From assembly GCA_020634315.1 (NCBI GenBank), contig JACKBV010000024.1, forward strand, positions 8,668 to 72,667: DNA of 64,000 bases, in the 5' to 3' direction. The DNA comes from Ardenticatenaceae bacterium (GTDB taxonomy: Bacteria > Chloroflexota > Anaerolineae > Promineifilales > Promineifilaceae). The translations under genes and the position numbers were made by a program. Below the pieces are notes generated by a model. The model did not search any database. It was given only the letters and a program-made list of their open reading frames with translations, and was not told the origin of the DNA. Shown piece by piece: positions 26,249-36,700 of the stretch (the first letter of the stretch is position 1; each line of letters opens with the position of its first letter).

Positions 26249-27355
26249 ATGGCCGATCCCCGTGTAGAAAAATTAGCCCACTTACTTGCCAACTATTGTG
26301 TCGCTGTCCAACCGGGCGACAAAGTTTTTATTCGTGGCACGTCAACGGCTATGCCCCTGGTACAGGAGACATACCGCGAAGTGCTGCGTGCCGGTGGGTT
26401 GGCAACCGTTTGGCTGCAAGACCTGGCATTTGAAGAAATTCTGCTCAAAGAAGGCAACGATGCACAGTTGCAGTTCATTCCCGAACCGCTGGCTCTGAGC
26501 ATGGAAGTGTATGACTGCCGCATCAGCATTCAAGGCGCGGAGAATACGCGTGTCTTGTCTGGCGTTGATCCGGCGCGGCAGCGAATTCTGCGCACCGCCG
26601 AACGGGGTATATTCCAGACATTTATGGAGCGCAGTGCGAGTGGTGCGCTGCGTTGGACGGGAACGTTGTTCCCCACCCATGCTCATGCGCAGGATGCCGA
26701 CATGTCTTTAACGGAGTTTGAAGATTTTGTCTACCGTGCATGCCATGTGGACAAGGATGATCCGGTTGCCGAGTGGCGTCAGTTGAGCGTGATGCAGCAA
26801 AAACTGGTGGATTGGCTCAAGGGAAAGCGGGCGGTCAAGGTGCAAGGGCCTAATGTGGATTTGACGCTTTCGATTGCCGACCGTGTTTTTTCTAATTCTG
26901 ATGGGCATAAAAATATGCCTAGCGGTGAGATTTTCACCGGGCCGGTGGAAGAGTCGGTAAATGGTTGGGTGCGTTTTACTTATCCGGCCATTCATCAAGG
27001 GCGTGAAGTGGAAGGAATTGAGCTGCGTTTTGCGGATGGCAAGGTGGTGGACGCTACGGCCAAGAAGAATGAGGCATATTTAACGGCCGTTCTCGATACC
27101 GATCCTGGCGCACGTTACCTGGGCGAATTTGCTGTGGGCACCAACTACGGCATTGATCGCTTTACGCGCTCGATTTTGTTTGATGAGAAGATCGGCGGCA
27201 CCATTCACATGGCTGTTGGCGGCGGCTATCCGGAAACGGGCAGCAAGAATAAATCGGCCGTGCATTGGGACATGATTTGTGACATGCGCGACGGCGGCAA
27301 AATTTGGGTCGATGACGAACTGTTTTATGACAGTGGGCAGTTCATGATTGGGTAG
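26249..27355 (+). CDS. M29-family metalloaminopeptidase
   Basis: 368 residues from ATG 26249, behind AAAGAGGA; the longer frame has no ribosome site. M29 features: DPRVEKLAHLLANYCVAVQPGDKVFI at the start, SGEIFTGPVEESVNG with metal-binding Glu residues, and the long C-terminal block from GTNYGIDRFTRSILFDEKI to GYPETGS and VHWDMICDMR. These contain the His, Glu, Tyr and Asp ligands of the two-metal site. Thermophilic aminopeptidases T and AmpS belong here and remove N-terminal residues in the cytoplasm. mutM starts two bases after its stop. Confidence 0.9.
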   Translation: MADPRVEKLAHLLANYCVAVQPGDKVFIRGTSTAMPLVQETYREVLRAGGLATVWLQDLAFEEILLKEGNDAQLQFIPEPLALSMEVYDCRISIQGAENTRVLSGVDPARQRILRTAERGIFQTFMERSASGALRWTGTLFPTHAHAQDADMSLTEFEDFVYRACHVDKDDPVAEWRQLSVMQQKLVDWLKGKRAVKVQGPNVDLTLSIADRVFSNSDGHKNMPSGEIFTGPVEESVNGWVRFTYPAIHQGREVEGIELRFADGKVVDATAKKNEAYLTAVLDTDPGARYLGEFAVGTNYGIDRFTRSILFDEKIGGTIHMAVGGGYPETGSKNKSAVHWDMICDMRDGGKIWVDDELFYDSGQFMIG

Positions 27356-27357
27356 GT

Positions 27358-28170
27358 ATGCCAGAGTTACCTGAAGTTGAAACGACGGTGCGGGCGCTGC
27401 GCCCACTTTTGCTGGGACGCAAGATTACCGAGGTGCGCAATTATTGGCCGCGCCACCTGGGAAATGTGGATTTGCCGACGTTGCAGCGCCGCGTACACGG
27501 CCGTTCCATTCAAACCGCCAGCCGACGTGGCAAATATTTGGTATTTACCCTCAGTGATGGGGAAACGATCATTATTCACTTGCGTATGTCTGGGCATTTG
27601 TCTGTCGTTGCGGCCGATACGCCGCCGCAAAAGCATGTACACACCATTTTTGCCCTGGACAATGGGCAAGAGCTGCGTTTCCGAGACCCGCGCAAGTTTG
27701 GCAAAGTTTATTTGACTGCGGAGCCAGCCGATGTGTTGGGTGCATTGGGGCCAGAGCCGTTGGTTCCGGAATTTACGGTGGCGCTGCTGCGGGAACGGTT
27801 AAACGGCCGTAAACGTGCCCTCAAACCGTTGCTGCTTGACCAGACGTTTATTGCCGGCGTGGGGAACATTTATGCCGATGAATCGTTGTTTTACGCAAAA
27901 TTGCACCCACAGCGCACGGCCGACTCTTTGCAAGATGCCGAAATCATTGCCCTGCACCAGGCCATCCAACGTGCTTTGCAGTTGGGAATTGAGCGGGAAG
28001 GGGCTAGTATTGATTCATATATCAAGCCGGATGGAACGCGTGGCGACATGCAAAATGCAGTCAATGTATTTCGCCGCACCGGCAAACCGTGTTATACATG
28101 TGGCACACCAATAGAAAGAATGGTTTTGGGCGGGCGCAGTACCCATTTTTGCCCGCACTGCCAGAAATGA
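27358..28170 (+). CDS. mutM: Formamidopyrimidine-DNA glycosylase
   Basis: 270 residues. MPELPEVETTV supplies Pro1 (after Met removal) as Schiff-base nucleophile and Glu2. The SRRGKYL Lys lies near residue 58, and QTFIAGVGNIYADE forms the helix-two-turn-helix. The zinc finger CYTCGTPIERMVLGGRSTHFCPHC is complete, with four Cys and the conserved Arg. It excises 8-oxoguanine and formamidopyrimidines and nicks the abasic site. It follows the aminopeptidase by two bases and is followed directly by a gene of unknown function. Confidence 0.96.
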   Translation: MPELPEVETTVRALRPLLLGRKITEVRNYWPRHLGNVDLPTLQRRVHGRSIQTASRRGKYLVFTLSDGETIIIHLRMSGHLSVVAADTPPQKHVHTIFALDNGQELRFRDPRKFGKVYLTAEPADVLGALGPEPLVPEFTVALLRERLNGRKRALKPLLLDQTFIAGVGNIYADESLFYAKLHPQRTADSLQDAEIIALHQAIQRALQLGIEREGASIDSYIKPDGTRGDMQNAVNVFRRTGKPCYTCGTPIERMVLGGRSTHFCPHCQK

Positions 28171-28182
28171 GTGAGGGTTATC

Positions 28183-28797
28183 ATGCGAAATGAAATTGAG
28201 ATGATGCGTGTTTTGCGTGTCCCCCCCATGGGCAAACTGGTGATTGAAGTTGGGGGGAATCGGATTGAGACGTTAGCCGAAATTTCTAATCCTAAAGTGA
28301 AACAGCGGTTGTTGGCGGCGATTGGTGAATTGATTGTGGTGGCTGGTGGCTACCAAGAATTGGTTAATGCGGGTGTTGCCGCGCCGTTGGCGGTGTCTCA
28401 GCAGGCGGCGGGAGGAGGGGAGGAAACGGCCGTTTCCTCCGTCACCGATGAGCAGCGTGATCGCTTCCTCAGACAGCTTGAAGCGCAGCGCGATGCCATG
28501 AAGGGCAGCAGCAAGTCGGCACCTACCTTAACCCCATCTCCAAGTGCCTCGTTAACAGCACATGCACCCGAAGTCACCAATCAGCTTAGCATTGTCGAGC
28601 AAATTGATGCCATGTTGCAAAAATACGTTGCTGCCGATCCAGAACTGGCCTCCCGCTCTATTCACCTTAAGCAAAATCCGGCTGGAGGATTGCGTATTAA
28701 CGTAGATGGACAATATTACGAACGGCCACGGGAAATTGACGATCCCAAGATTCAGATCGCCATCAAACAAGCTCTAAAAGAATGGGAATCAACCTGA
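28183..28797 (+). CDS. Uncharacterised two-domain protein
   Basis: 204 residues from ATG 28183, behind GAGG; an in-frame GTG at 28171 is less likely. The N-terminal 70 residues (MMRVLRVPPMGKLVIEVGGNRIETLAEI) and the C-terminal 75 (SIVEQIDAMLQKYVAADPELASRSIHLKQNP...) look folded. Between them is a low-complexity linker containing EETAVSS, which is encoded by a 22-bp palindromic repeat copy (28419-28440). I do not recognise the family. It follows mutM directly and its end overlaps adenosine deaminase by 9 bp on the other strand. Confidence 0.65.
   Translation: MRNEIEMMRVLRVPPMGKLVIEVGGNRIETLAEISNPKVKQRLLAAIGELIVVAGGYQELVNAGVAAPLAVSQQAAGGGEETAVSSVTDEQRDRFLRQLEAQRDAMKGSSKSAPTLTPSPSASLTAHAPEVTNQLSIVEQIDAMLQKYVAADPELASRSIHLKQNPAGGLRINVDGQYYERPREIDDPKIQIAIKQALKEWEST
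28419..28440. repeat. 22-bp extended copy of the iterated palindrome (GGAGG arms)
   Basis: A perfect dyad GGAGGAAACGG and its complement, coding for EETAVSS in the gene after mutM. Its arms differ from those at 46786-46807, yet stay symmetric. Confidence 0.9.
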
Positions 28798-29874
28798 CAC
28801 GACTAAATTCCCATTTGGATTGAGCAATCCCCCAATTGGTAATATCCGCTCAAAATGTGCAATAAGCTGCTGTTTTTCCCCATCAGGGAGAAAGGCAGCT
28901 TTTGCTGCATTTAACACAAGTTGGCGTAGTTCAATATATTCCAACCCCAGCACATCAACGGCGACTTGATACTCATCCGTTAAGATGCTGTCGCTGATGC
29001 TGGGGTCGTCTGTATTAAGCGTGACCAGTACCCCCAGGTTAAGTAGATCAACCAGTGGGTGATGTCGCATTTTGTGAACAACGCCGGTTTGCAAATTGCT
29101 GGTCAGGCAAACTTCTAGTGCCACCTGACGATCCCTTACCAGGCGCAAAATCTCTGAGTTCTCGATGGAACGCACCCCATGTCCAATCCGATCCGCATGT
29201 AGTTCCTCGATGGCCTGTTTTACCCCTACCGCGCTGGCCCATTCCCCGGCATGAATGGTGATCCCCATGCCCGCTTCTTTCGCTTCCTGGAAAATGGGTT
29301 TGAAGGGGCCTGGGGGGAATTTAACCTCGTTTCCGGCCAGGTCTAGCCCGACCACACCACGTCCCAACCGGTCGAAGGCGACTTTCGCGACTTCCCGCGC
29401 CTGTTCGATTGGCTCGTGCCGCACCAATGTCACAATGAGCCGGACTTGAATTTGATGATCCTGGCTGGCTTTTTGTGTAGCTTGAATCACCCAATCGGTT
29501 ACGCTATTGAGAGAAAATCCGCGCACTCGCGCCAATGCCTGGGGGCTAAAGCGCAGTTCTAGATAGTGAATGTTGTCCGAGGCGGCATCGGCCACAACTT
29601 CGTAGGCCAAACGACTGATCGCTTCTGGGCTGCGATAAAAGTGGCGCAGCACCTCAAATTTGCTGAGGAAAACTTCGTGATCTTGGGGATCGTCGGTGAT
29701 TTGTACAAACGGCCGTAACCGATCAAGATTGGCCGCCGGTAAATCCAAACCGAATTCGCGGGCTATTTCAAGCAGCGTTTCCAGACGCAACGAACCTTCT
29801 AAATGTCGGTGCAAATCAATTTTTGGCATCGACTTTAAGGCCAATGGATCAACGACACGTTTTTTGAACTTCAA
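28789..29874 (-). CDS. add: Adenosine deaminase
   Basis: 361 residues. The zinc-site motifs are complete: KIDLHRHLEGS (two His), IHAGE (His and catalytic Glu), RIGHGVRSIE (His) and NTDDPSIS (zinc-binding Asp and neighbour). It deaminates adenosine, or a related 6-aminopurine nucleoside, to inosine in purine salvage. The frame starts at TTG 29874 behind AGGA; ATG 29832, just before KIDLHRH, is the conservative alternative. The 3' end overlaps the preceding gene tail-to-tail by 9 bp. Confidence 0.92.
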   Translation of the reverse strand: MKFKKRVVDPLALKSMPKIDLHRHLEGSLRLETLLEIAREFGLDLPAANLDRLRPFVQITDDPQDHEVFLSKFEVLRHFYRSPEAISRLAYEVVADAASDNIHYLELRFSPQALARVRGFSLNSVTDWVIQATQKASQDHQIQVRLIVTLVRHEPIEQAREVAKVAFDRLGRGVVGLDLAGNEVKFPPGPFKPIFQEAKEAGMGITIHAGEWASAVGVKQAIEELHADRIGHGVRSIENSEILRLVRDRQVALEVCLTSNLQTGVVHKMRHHPLVDLLNLGVLVTLNTDDPSISDSILTDEYQVAVDVLGLEYIELRQLVLNAAKAAFLPDGEKQQLIAHFERILPIGGLLNPNGNLVVSG

Positions 29875-30004
29875 TGGTGTTATTCCTACTACGTTAATCT
29901 TGTGGTACCCGGCAACAGTAGTATACGCGATAGGAACTACCAGGGTCTGCCGGTAAATTGATACCCAATTTATACAATACTTTTCTTTTGCGCGGAAATC
30001 AATA

Positions 30005-33000
30005 CTACATTGGTTCTAGGGCAGATTTCTTGGGCAGTGTAAAGTGGAATGAGCTGCCTTTTTCTAGTTCGCTTTCAACCCAGATTTTGCCGTGATGGGC
30101 GTCGATGATTCGCTTGACAATTGCCAACCCCAGGCCAGTTCCCCCAAACCGACGCCGGGACGATCCATCAACCTGATAAAAACGCTCGAAAATTTTATCT
30201 AACTTATCTTGTGGAACACCAATACCTTGATCTGTTACGGTGATCAGAACGTTTTCCGGTTGTTCCTGTAAACGCACGCTGATTGTGCCGCCGTCCGGGC
30301 TAAATTTGATGGCATTTCCAAGTAAATTGTTCAAAACTTGATTAATACGGCCTTTATCAAGATGGATAAGGCTGTCACCGATGGCTTCATAAATAATTTG
30401 CAAGCCTTTTTTCTCGGCTACGATGCTGTGCCCGGAAACGGCCGTTTTAATTAACTCTGCGATTGACACAACCTCCAGTTGCAGGTTGTTCGTGTCAATA
30501 CGCTGTAACGTCATAATATCATCTATCAGGCGCGTTATCTCATCTGTTTTCGTGGCGACAATTTGCAAAGCATCTTGTTGCTCCGCATTCATCAGCCCCA
30601 TTTCGCCGTCCATGAGCAGATCAACATATCCTTTGACAAAGGTAAGCGGCGTCCGTAACTCATGGGAGACATTTTGCACCAATTCATCCTTTAGACGATC
30701 ATTTTCCTTCAACTCTTCGTAGGCCACAGCCAATTCTGCGGCACGCTCTTCTAACTCAGCAAACAAGCGGGCGTTGGAAATAGCAATACTGACCTGCGCC
30801 GCAGCAATGGTCATCAGTTGGATGTCTGATTTATTAAACGCATTTGACTTGTCGCTGTCAACAGTCAAAGTGCCACGCGTTTGGTCGCGAATGATGAGCG
30901 GCATGACAAGCAAACTGCGCACAACTTCGTCAAAGAAGAGGAAATCAGGTTCCCGGTATGTGTCACGAATGTAGATATGCTCACCACTGCGCACAACCTC
31001 ACCAGAAACACCTTCACCCAACTTGAGCCGGGAGCGTGAAAATTCAGGGCTAACACCGGCCGTTGCCTCCACAATTAGCTCTGTTTCATCTTCAGAAACC
31101 ATCACGATGGTGCTGGCACGCGCGTTGAGCAACTTGCGCAAAATTTGCACGGTGGTTTGCAAAACAGATTCCAGGTTGAGATTACTGGTGACTTGCTTAG
31201 CCATGTCAACAAGCGCCGACATATCACGCAGGCGTCGCTGCGCTTCATCATAAAGGCGTGCGTTTTTTACGGCAACGGCCGCCTGGTCAGCCAACAAGTT
31301 GAGCAAAAGCGTTTCTTCTTCGCTAAAGGCATGTGTGCGTAAATAGGTGGTCGTGAATACGCCAATAACCTGATCCTCATGTTTCAGGGGGAAACCGGCA
31401 ATGGCGCATATGCCCCAAGGTTTTGATTCATTGGTTTGAAAGAGTGGGTGATTGCTGGCATCGTTGATGACGATAGGCACTCCTTCCTGAACCACTTTCA
31501 TGGTAATGCCGTTGGGGCGCGGCGAGGCAACGGCCGGTTTACGGCTGCCATCGTACCATAGAGCTGAGCCATAGGTGAACTGCTGTGTCTCAGCGTCGTA
31601 AAGGAAGATGTGCATGTTGTGCGCATCCACGAGTTTGAGTGCAGCTTCCGTGATGCTGTCTAAAACCTCTCCAAGTTCAAGCGGCGTGTTTAGTTGCAGC
31701 ACAATTTCATGAAAAGTGGAAAGCTCTTCGACGCGGCGTTGTGCCTGGGAAAAGAGGTGGGCATGTTCAATGGCTACAGCGGCTTGACCGGCCAGATTTT
31801 GGGTTAAACGCAGCTCGCTTTGGGTGAACGAGCGTGGATGGTTTGCCTGTCCTAGAGCCAATAAACCCAGCACTTTTTGTCGCCGTACCAGCGGAACGAG
31901 CAGCACAGATTTGAGTTCGGCTGCTTCAAGCAGCGCGATTTGATGGGGGCTGAAGGCATTGTCGTAGCGCAAACTGTGAATCTCTTGTGTTTCAAAAACA
32001 CGTTGCACAATGGGATATTGTTCGAGGTGTTCAATGTTGCGCAGCCCGATGTGGCTTTGTTCACGCTCCCATTGCATGGCTGATGCTTGATTTTCGTGTG
32101 CTGCCGGGTAAAGGTTGCGGTGAGTCTGATCCCAAACAAAAATGGAGCAGCTGTCAACCTGAATGGCGCGTACCATTTCTGTGGCAACTGTTTGCAAGAC
32201 AAAATCTTGATCCAGGTTGGCCGTCATGGTGGCACTGGCCTGGTATAGTGTGCCCAGTTCACGCAGCTGCTGCTCGGTTTGTTGGTGTAGATAGGCGTTT
32301 TGCAGGGCGACGGCAGAATGGGTAGCTATGGTGCTGGCGAGCCATTGCTCGTGTTTGGTGAAGGCATCCTCGTTGTGGCTGATGACGCTGAGAATACCCA
32401 GTACCTGTCCGTTGATGACGAGGGGAATGCCTATCCACGTTTGTGCTTTTTCGTGTCCGGTGAAATCAGGCCAACGCGGGTCATCGGTGACATTATGCAG
32501 GGTTTGTATTTCTTTGCTTTGGCGTACAAGGTGCAGGATGGCGTTGTCTTGCCAGATTTGCTCGCTTTCGCTGGGGGAGAGGGGTAACGGCCGTTCATAA
32601 TAATCATGCCCTGCGCCAAACATAAACTGGCTATCTTGCCACAAAAAGACATAGGCCACATCGTAAACGAGCAAGTCGCTTAGCGCCAGGAGCAAATTCT
32701 TGAGAATGACATTGACATCGAGCGAAGTCCCGATGACGGCGATGGCTTGCCGCAGCGCCACGGCTATTTGGTAATCCTGAACGCCTTGCGTCACCATGGT
32801 GCGCGTTGTGGTGTACAGCTGCGCATTTTTGATGATGATGGCAATTTGCTCAGCCAACGATTCGAGCAGTTGAAAATCTGCCTGGCTGAAGGCGTTGAAT
32901 GTGTCGCTTTGCAGCGAAATGACCCCGATGACTTCCTCTTGAACAAAGAGGGGCACACTCATGATCGACGCCATTTGCCCCTGGTTTAGGATGCCGGGAA

Positions 33001-33634
33001 CGGGTTTTTCGTCTTTGGCCCAATTGCCGGTGACGTATGCTTTGTTGTTGACAATGACCCAGGCGCTCAGGCTTTCATCATCCAGGCTAGAGACGGGTTC
33101 CTGTGTCAGGCGCTGCCCTTTTTCTGTCACGACGGGGAATGTGATTTGGCGGTTATTGCCGTTGTAGAGGGCGATGTAGCCGGTGTCGGTGTTGAAGATT
33201 TGCAGGAGACGGTGGTGCATGTCTACGACTGTCTCGTCAATGGGCTGCAAGACTTGAGCCGCTTCGATGACGCTGCGAATGATGGCTTGTTGTTTTGCCT
33301 GGGCTTTTTGCCCGGCTAACAGGGATTGGAAGTAGTCTGATTGGCTTAAAAGGGTGGCAACGATGCTGAGAACGGCCGTTTCATCATCGTTGAGCGGGGT
33401 GCTGCATTCGACTTGCAGCCAATAGCCGGTTTGGGCAATGGGATACTGACAGGTTTTCTCGTTGTTCGCGGTGCCGTTAGCGGCAACGGCCGTTTGCGTT
33501 ACCGTTGCTCTCGCCGATAGCTCTTCCTGTGCGAACCGATCCACCAGTTCTAGCAAAGCTTGTTTCGTTGTTATGGTGTGTAGCTGCTGATATAAGACTT
33601 TCAGCGCTGCAAAACGGCCGTTTCCCACGCGCAT
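30005..33634 (-). CDS. Multi-GAF soluble sensor histidine kinase
   Basis: 1209 residues from ATG 33634, which follows GAAGGGGG by five bases. About five consecutive GAF-like domains are separated by helical linkers of the VAVAIEHAHLFSQAQRR type. The kinase core follows: H-box QNVSHELRTPLTFVKGYV, N-box NLLGNAIKFSPDGG, DQGIGVP, IFERFYQVDGSSRRR and GGTGLGLAIVKRI. No membrane segment, so it is a cytoplasmic sensor; GAF domains may bind cyclic nucleotides, heme or bilin. No bilin-binding Cys is obvious. No response regulator adjoins it. It is the gene downstream of secA, separated by a hairpin. Confidence 0.93.
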   Translation of the reverse strand: MRVGNGRFAALKVLYQQLHTITTKQALLELVDRFAQEELSARATVTQTAVAANGTANNEKTCQYPIAQTGYWLQVECSTPLNDDETAVLSIVATLLSQSDYFQSLLAGQKAQAKQQAIIRSVIEAAQVLQPIDETVVDMHHRLLQIFNTDTGYIALYNGNNRQITFPVVTEKGQRLTQEPVSSLDDESLSAWVIVNNKAYVTGNWAKDEKPVPGILNQGQMASIMSVPLFVQEEVIGVISLQSDTFNAFSQADFQLLESLAEQIAIIIKNAQLYTTTRTMVTQGVQDYQIAVALRQAIAVIGTSLDVNVILKNLLLALSDLLVYDVAYVFLWQDSQFMFGAGHDYYERPLPLSPSESEQIWQDNAILHLVRQSKEIQTLHNVTDDPRWPDFTGHEKAQTWIGIPLVINGQVLGILSVISHNEDAFTKHEQWLASTIATHSAVALQNAYLHQQTEQQLRELGTLYQASATMTANLDQDFVLQTVATEMVRAIQVDSCSIFVWDQTHRNLYPAAHENQASAMQWEREQSHIGLRNIEHLEQYPIVQRVFETQEIHSLRYDNAFSPHQIALLEAAELKSVLLVPLVRRQKVLGLLALGQANHPRSFTQSELRLTQNLAGQAAVAIEHAHLFSQAQRRVEELSTFHEIVLQLNTPLELGEVLDSITEAALKLVDAHNMHIFLYDAETQQFTYGSALWYDGSRKPAVASPRPNGITMKVVQEGVPIVINDASNHPLFQTNESKPWGICAIAGFPLKHEDQVIGVFTTTYLRTHAFSEEETLLLNLLADQAAVAVKNARLYDEAQRRLRDMSALVDMAKQVTSNLNLESVLQTTVQILRKLLNARASTIVMVSEDETELIVEATAGVSPEFSRSRLKLGEGVSGEVVRSGEHIYIRDTYREPDFLFFDEVVRSLLVMPLIIRDQTRGTLTVDSDKSNAFNKSDIQLMTIAAAQVSIAISNARLFAELEERAAELAVAYEELKENDRLKDELVQNVSHELRTPLTFVKGYVDLLMDGEMGLMNAEQQDALQIVATKTDEITRLIDDIMTLQRIDTNNLQLEVVSIAELIKTAVSGHSIVAEKKGLQIIYEAIGDSLIHLDKGRINQVLNNLLGNAIKFSPDGGTISVRLQEQPENVLITVTDQGIGVPQDKLDKIFERFYQVDGSSRRRFGGTGLGLAIVKRIIDAHHGKIWVESELEKGSSFHFTLPKKSALEPM

Positions 33635-33655
33635 AAATCCCCCTTCATAGTCAGG

Positions 33656-33683
33656 GAGACCGGCGAGTCTCCTCGCCGGTCTC
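33656..33683. repeat. Perfect 12-bp hairpin between secA and the sensor kinase
   Basis: GAGACCGGCGAG and its complement enclose a 4-base loop. It ends about 10 bases before the kinase ribosome site on the minus strand. No U-tract follows, so an mRNA-processing or attenuating stem is as likely as a terminator. Confidence 0.75.
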
Positions 33684-33788
33684 AAACATATACATTACTT
33701 TTGTTTGCCAGACATGAAACCACGTTTTGAATGATGCGTCAATGTGTGGTGGTGAAATAGCCGTAAAAAGTCGAGATGGGCAGGTTTT

Positions 33789-36700
33789 TTATCGCGGGCG
33801 TGCCCGTTTTTGCGTCTTTCCCTTTTTCGTGGTTTGTTGCCCATTTTCCGGTGTAGCGGCGGCATCAATACGCATATGGCACTGCTTGTATTTTTTGCCA
33901 CTGCCACACGGACAAGGATCATTGCGGCCAACTTTTGGCACATCCCGGCGTAATTCAACACCCTTGCCTTGAGCGCGTTTGACTACCTGGTAGCCTGCAT
34001 CCTGCGCTTGAATTTGATACGCTTGCTCAGCTTGTTGTTTTTGTACAAATGCCTGATGGCCGGCAATTTGACGGAAAAAGCGATCAGCGATGTCTTTTTC
34101 GATGTTACGGCGCATGTCCGCAAACATGGCATAAGAACGTCGCTTGTATTCCACCTTCGGGTCGCGCTGCCCAACGGCTTCCAGGCCGATTTCGCGGCGC
34201 AGGTCATCCATTGCCGTCAAATAATCACGCCATTCCCGATCCGTTGCCGATAATAGCAGTTGGCGTTGGAAGACACGGTACTCTTCGGCGCCAATGTGTT
34301 CCCGCCACTTGTCTTGTTGTTTATTGACATAACCGGTCAGGGCGATGACAAGCGCATCGCTGTCTAGCGCGGAAAGGCTTTCCAGCAGCAGGTTGCGCAC
34401 GGCTTCTTCGGCCTCATCACGGAAGCGGAACTGCTGTGCTGTTGCGTTTTTTGTGGAGAGGCTTTCTACTTTGAATTGGGCGAAGGCGTGGTCGATAGCG
34501 GCAACGGCCGTTTCCCAAATCTTCCCACGTTTTTCCGGCTCAATCTGTTCCGCCAGAAACTCATTAAACAGGGACTCTACTTGCAGCAAATATTCGCGCC
34601 GCGCATTTTCCTTTGCTTGCAACTGTCCCGATTTCCGTGCTGCCAGGCCACCCAGATTTGGTACCGGCGATAACAAAGGCAGAAAACGGCCCATTGCTTG
34701 CAGCAGCTGGTACAGATTTATCCCTTGCTCTTCGTTTTCGTAGGCCAGCGCCATCAGGCGTTCCGCCAGGCGATCATCGCGCAGCCCTTCTAGCGTTTCA
34801 CGGTCAAGCTGCATCACATTTGGCAGTAACCGCCGCACCTGGCGCAAAACACCGGGTACATTAATTTCATCGGTCGCTTCTGTGGTAAAGGCTGTAATCG
34901 CCCGTTCAACTTCCCCACGCGCATAATCCCGGTAATTGACGACGTAATTGTCCACCAGTTCATTAATGGTGGTGGCAAATGCCTCTTCGATTTTCTCGTC
35001 CAGGTCAAGGGCTTCGCCCAGCAAAATGGCACGCCGTTCTGCATAAATTGCCTGGCGCTGCTTATTCATCACGTCATCATATTCGATGACGTTCTTGCGC
35101 ATGTCGAAGTTATACCCTTCCAGCCGCTCCTGCGAACTGGCAATGAGGCGGTCAAGCACACCATTCTCAATAGGCATGTCTTCGGGAATATTGGTGCGTG
35201 CCATGAAGTTTTTCAGCCGCTCGCCGCCGAAACGCTTCATCAAGTCATCTTCCAACGAGAGGAAGAAACGGGAGGAACCGGGATCGCCCTGACGCGCCGC
35301 ACGCCCGCGCAGCTGATTGTCAATACGCCGTGATTCGTGTCGTTCGGAACCAATGACGTGCAAACCGCCAATCTGCCACACTTCTTGCCGTTCGTGCTCA
35401 GTTTGCTGCTTGAGGGCGACAATGCGGTCAATGATGTCTGCTTCCAGACCGGGTACGCGTTGTACGACGGCTCGCGCTTCATCCAAATCCCCGGCAAGCA
35501 CGGCTCGCGTCAGCGCCGCGCGTGCATTGTAATGCTGCTCAAAGAGAACTTCTGCCAGGAATTGTGCGGTTTTGCTGTTGTCCCCTTTCAGGCTGACATA
35601 GCGCGTATAGATATTCCACTGCCGCAGCGTATCATCCACAAGGGCGACATCTTTGCCCAGGCTCTCCACAAATTCGCGGGCTTCTCCCAAACGGCCGCCA
35701 TGCACCATGCGCAGCACAGTGAGAATGCCGTTGTAGTCCATGTCATATGGCTCTTGCAGTGTGCGTGCCAGATAACCGATAACCTGGACTTCCTCAATTT
35801 CTGCTAATGCCGCGTCAAATTCGGCTTTAGTGGTGAGCAGGGCACCCACCAGGTCTGGGTTGAGTTTGCCATGTCGTTGTGCCAGGTTGCGTGCGGCATC
35901 CTCGCCTTCGCTGAGCAGCGTGGCTGCTAATTGCGCCAATTGGGGGCGATCAAACAGCTCTTTTTCCAGCGTCTCGGCGGCCATGCCTTCGGGATTGCCA
36001 CCCAGCAAAATGTCAGTACCACGACCCGCCATGTTGGTGGAAATGGTGACTGCGCCTTTGCGCCCAGCTTGGGCGACGATCAACGCTTCTGATTGGTGTA
36101 TCTTGGCGTTGAGGACGTTGTGCGAAATTTTTTCGCGTTGTAAGTAGTGGTGGATCGTTTCGGAATGTTCGACGGATGTCGTACCCACGAGAATGGGGCG
36201 ACCTTTTTCATGGAATCGCTTGATTTCAGCGAGAATGGCCTGGTCTTTGCCGTTTTCTGTGCCATACACCTGATCGGGGAAATCAATACGCTTGAAAAAG
36301 CGCGGCTGATTGCTTTCTGGGTCCACATATTTGATGGCCTCAGCCCCTTCAACTTTTTCTTTTTGTGCTACCAGGTTCATGGCGTGGGTGGTGACGATGT
36401 GCTCGACGTTGGTGGGCAGGGGGGTGACGCCTAATTCGTAGATTTTGTCGAATTCTTCGGCGTCGGTAACGGCCGTACCCGTCATACCAGCCAGCTTTTC
36501 ATAGAGACGGAAATAATTTTGCAGCGTGATCGTCGCCACCGTCACCGTTTCTCGTTTGACGGCGACCCCTTCTTTGGCCTCAATCGCTTCGTGTAGACCG
36601 TCTGAGTAGCGACGTCCTGGCATGAGACGGCCGGTAAAATCATCAACGATAATGACCTGCCCTTCTTGCTCCACATATTGCACATCGCGCTTGTACAGAT

